Part shown: piece by piece, positions 5,167 to 5,806 of the stretch
Layout: each line of letters starts with the position of its first letter
How positions within the stretch are numbered: position 1 is the first letter of the stretch
Origin: Selenomonas sp.
GTDB lineage: Bacteria; Bacillota; Negativicutes; Selenomonadales; Selenomonadaceae
Assembly: GCA_003518745.1 (NCBI GenBank)
Contig: DOYB01000209.1
Span: 301 to 6,106 of the forward strand
Reading direction: 5' to 3'
DNA length: 5,806 nucleotides
Notes under the pieces: model-generated
Told to the model about the DNA's origin: nothing
Databases searched by the model: none
Seen by the model: the letters and a program-made list of their open reading frames with translations, nothing else
Position numbers and translations under genes: made by a program

Positions 5167-5806
5167 TTGAAGGACAGGGAAAATTGCCTGACACTGGGCA
5201 TCGAATCCAGTTGTGACGAAACAGCAGCGTCCGTTTTACGGGGAGGCAGACAGATTCTTTCCAATGTAATATCTACTCAAATTCCCGTTCACCAGAAATT
5301 TGGCGGGGTAGTGCCGGAAATCGCCTCCCGGAAGCACATAGTGAACATTATGCCCGTAATCGACGAAGCCCTTCGCAAAGCAGAGGTCGGCCTCTCCGAC
5401 ATAGACCAGGTTGCCGTAACCTACGGTCCCGGTCTGGTTGGCGCCCTTTTGGTAGGTGTTTCCGCCGCAAAGGCCCTTGCCTTCTCCCTTGATGTCCCCC
5501 TCATAGGAGTCAACCACCTTGAGGGACATATTTTTGCCAATTTCCTGAGCGCTCCAGAGCTGGAGCCACCCTTCATAGCCCTGGTGGTGTCCGGAGGTCA
5601 CACGGCGCTGGTTGAAATGAAGGATTACAACAGCTTCAGGCTTTTGGGTCAAACCCGTGATGACGCGGCCGGAGAAGCCTTTGACAAGATTGCCAGAGTC
5701 ATGGGACTCCCCTACCCCGGCGGGCCTGAAATCGACCGTCTGGCACGTGAGGGGAACCCTGAGGCCATTGAATTCCCAAGGGCCCTCGAAGAAAAAGGAA
5801 ATTACG
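5167..5806 (+). CDS. tsaD: tRNA N6-adenosine threonylcarbamoyltransferase TsaD, N-terminal part (cut by window edge)
   Basis: The 213 visible residues (TTG start) cover about two thirds of a TsaD/Gcp/Kae1 protein of about 340 residues. Motifs in order: GIESSCDET at 11-19, FGGVVPE at 45-51, YGPGLVGALLVG at 86-97, the metal-binding HLEGH at 117-121 (HxxxH), SGGHT at 142-146 and DDAAGEAFDK at 165-174 followed by PYPGGPEID. TsaD moves the threonylcarbamoyl group from threonylcarbamoyl-AMP to A37 of ANN-reading tRNAs. The intermediate is made by TsaC/Sua5, which is not in this window. The start could also be ATG at 5152, adding five residues (MEEVR). The gene is the last one seen of the tsaE-tsaB-rimI-tsaD cluster, and no stop codon is reached before the window end. 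Confidence 0.95.
   Translation, partial: MKDRENCLTLGIESSCDETAASVLRGGRQILSNVISTQIPVHQKFGGVVPEIASRKHIVNIMPVIDEALRKAEVGLSDIDQVAVTYGPGLVGALLVGVSAAKALAFSLDVPLIGVNHLEGHIFANFLSAPELEPPFIALVVSGGHTALVEMKDYNSFRLLGQTRDDAAGEAFDKIARVMGLPYPGGPEIDRLAREGNPEAIEFPRALEEKGNY

Overview
The window looks like chromosomal DNA from a low-G+C-lineage Gram-positive bacterium (Bacillota), most likely class Clostridia and perhaps Lachnospiraceae-like. The evidence is a long (628-residue) clostridial-type glutamine synthetase, an LL-diaminopimelate aminotransferase (DapL) variant of lysine synthesis, the gene order tsaE-tsaB-rimI-tsaD (the order of B. subtilis ydiB-ydiC-ydiD-gcp), and strong GGAGG-type ribosome binding sites. 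Base composition is near balanced by eye. No mobile element, CRISPR array, tRNA or rRNA gene is seen. Both ends of the window cut through genes.

Left part, minus strand (1-2390): a nitrogen-assimilation transcript reads leftward. A good promoter at 2361-2390 starts a leader of about 210 nt, followed by glnA (257-2143) and, 10 nt after its stop, dapL (partial, 1-246). The leader is the most interesting part of the window. It carries two short hairpins with hexanucleotide loops, ATTGGA and AATGAA, each with A at loop position 1 and G at position 4. The second hairpin shares its 3' arm with the 5' arm of a strong intrinsic terminator. This is the architecture of leaders controlled by RNA-binding ANTAR response regulators, so glnA and dapL are probably controlled by antitermination. 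No ANTAR protein gene is in the window.

Centre (2391-2560): divergent intergenic DNA with a plausible promoter for the rightward genes.

Right part, plus strand (2561-5806): two different single-domain universal stress proteins in tandem, then tsaE, tsaB, rimI and tsaD (cut by the window end). TsaE, TsaB and TsaD are the ATPase, the scaffold and the catalytic subunit of the bacterial complex that puts the threonylcarbamoyl group on A37 of ANN-decoding tRNAs (t6A). RimI is the N-terminal acetyltransferase often encoded with them. tsaE/tsaB and tsaB/rimI each overlap by 20 nt, and rimI-tsaD are 21 nt apart, so these four are almost certainly co-translated from one mRNA. The usp genes read in the same direction and may share that mRNA; no convincing terminator or promoter was found in the 78-nt gap between them.

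Most genes are ordinary core genes. The parts worth follow-up are the glnA leader, the placement of dapL under it, the enlarged glutamine synthetase, and several start codons that are decided by the ribosome binding site.
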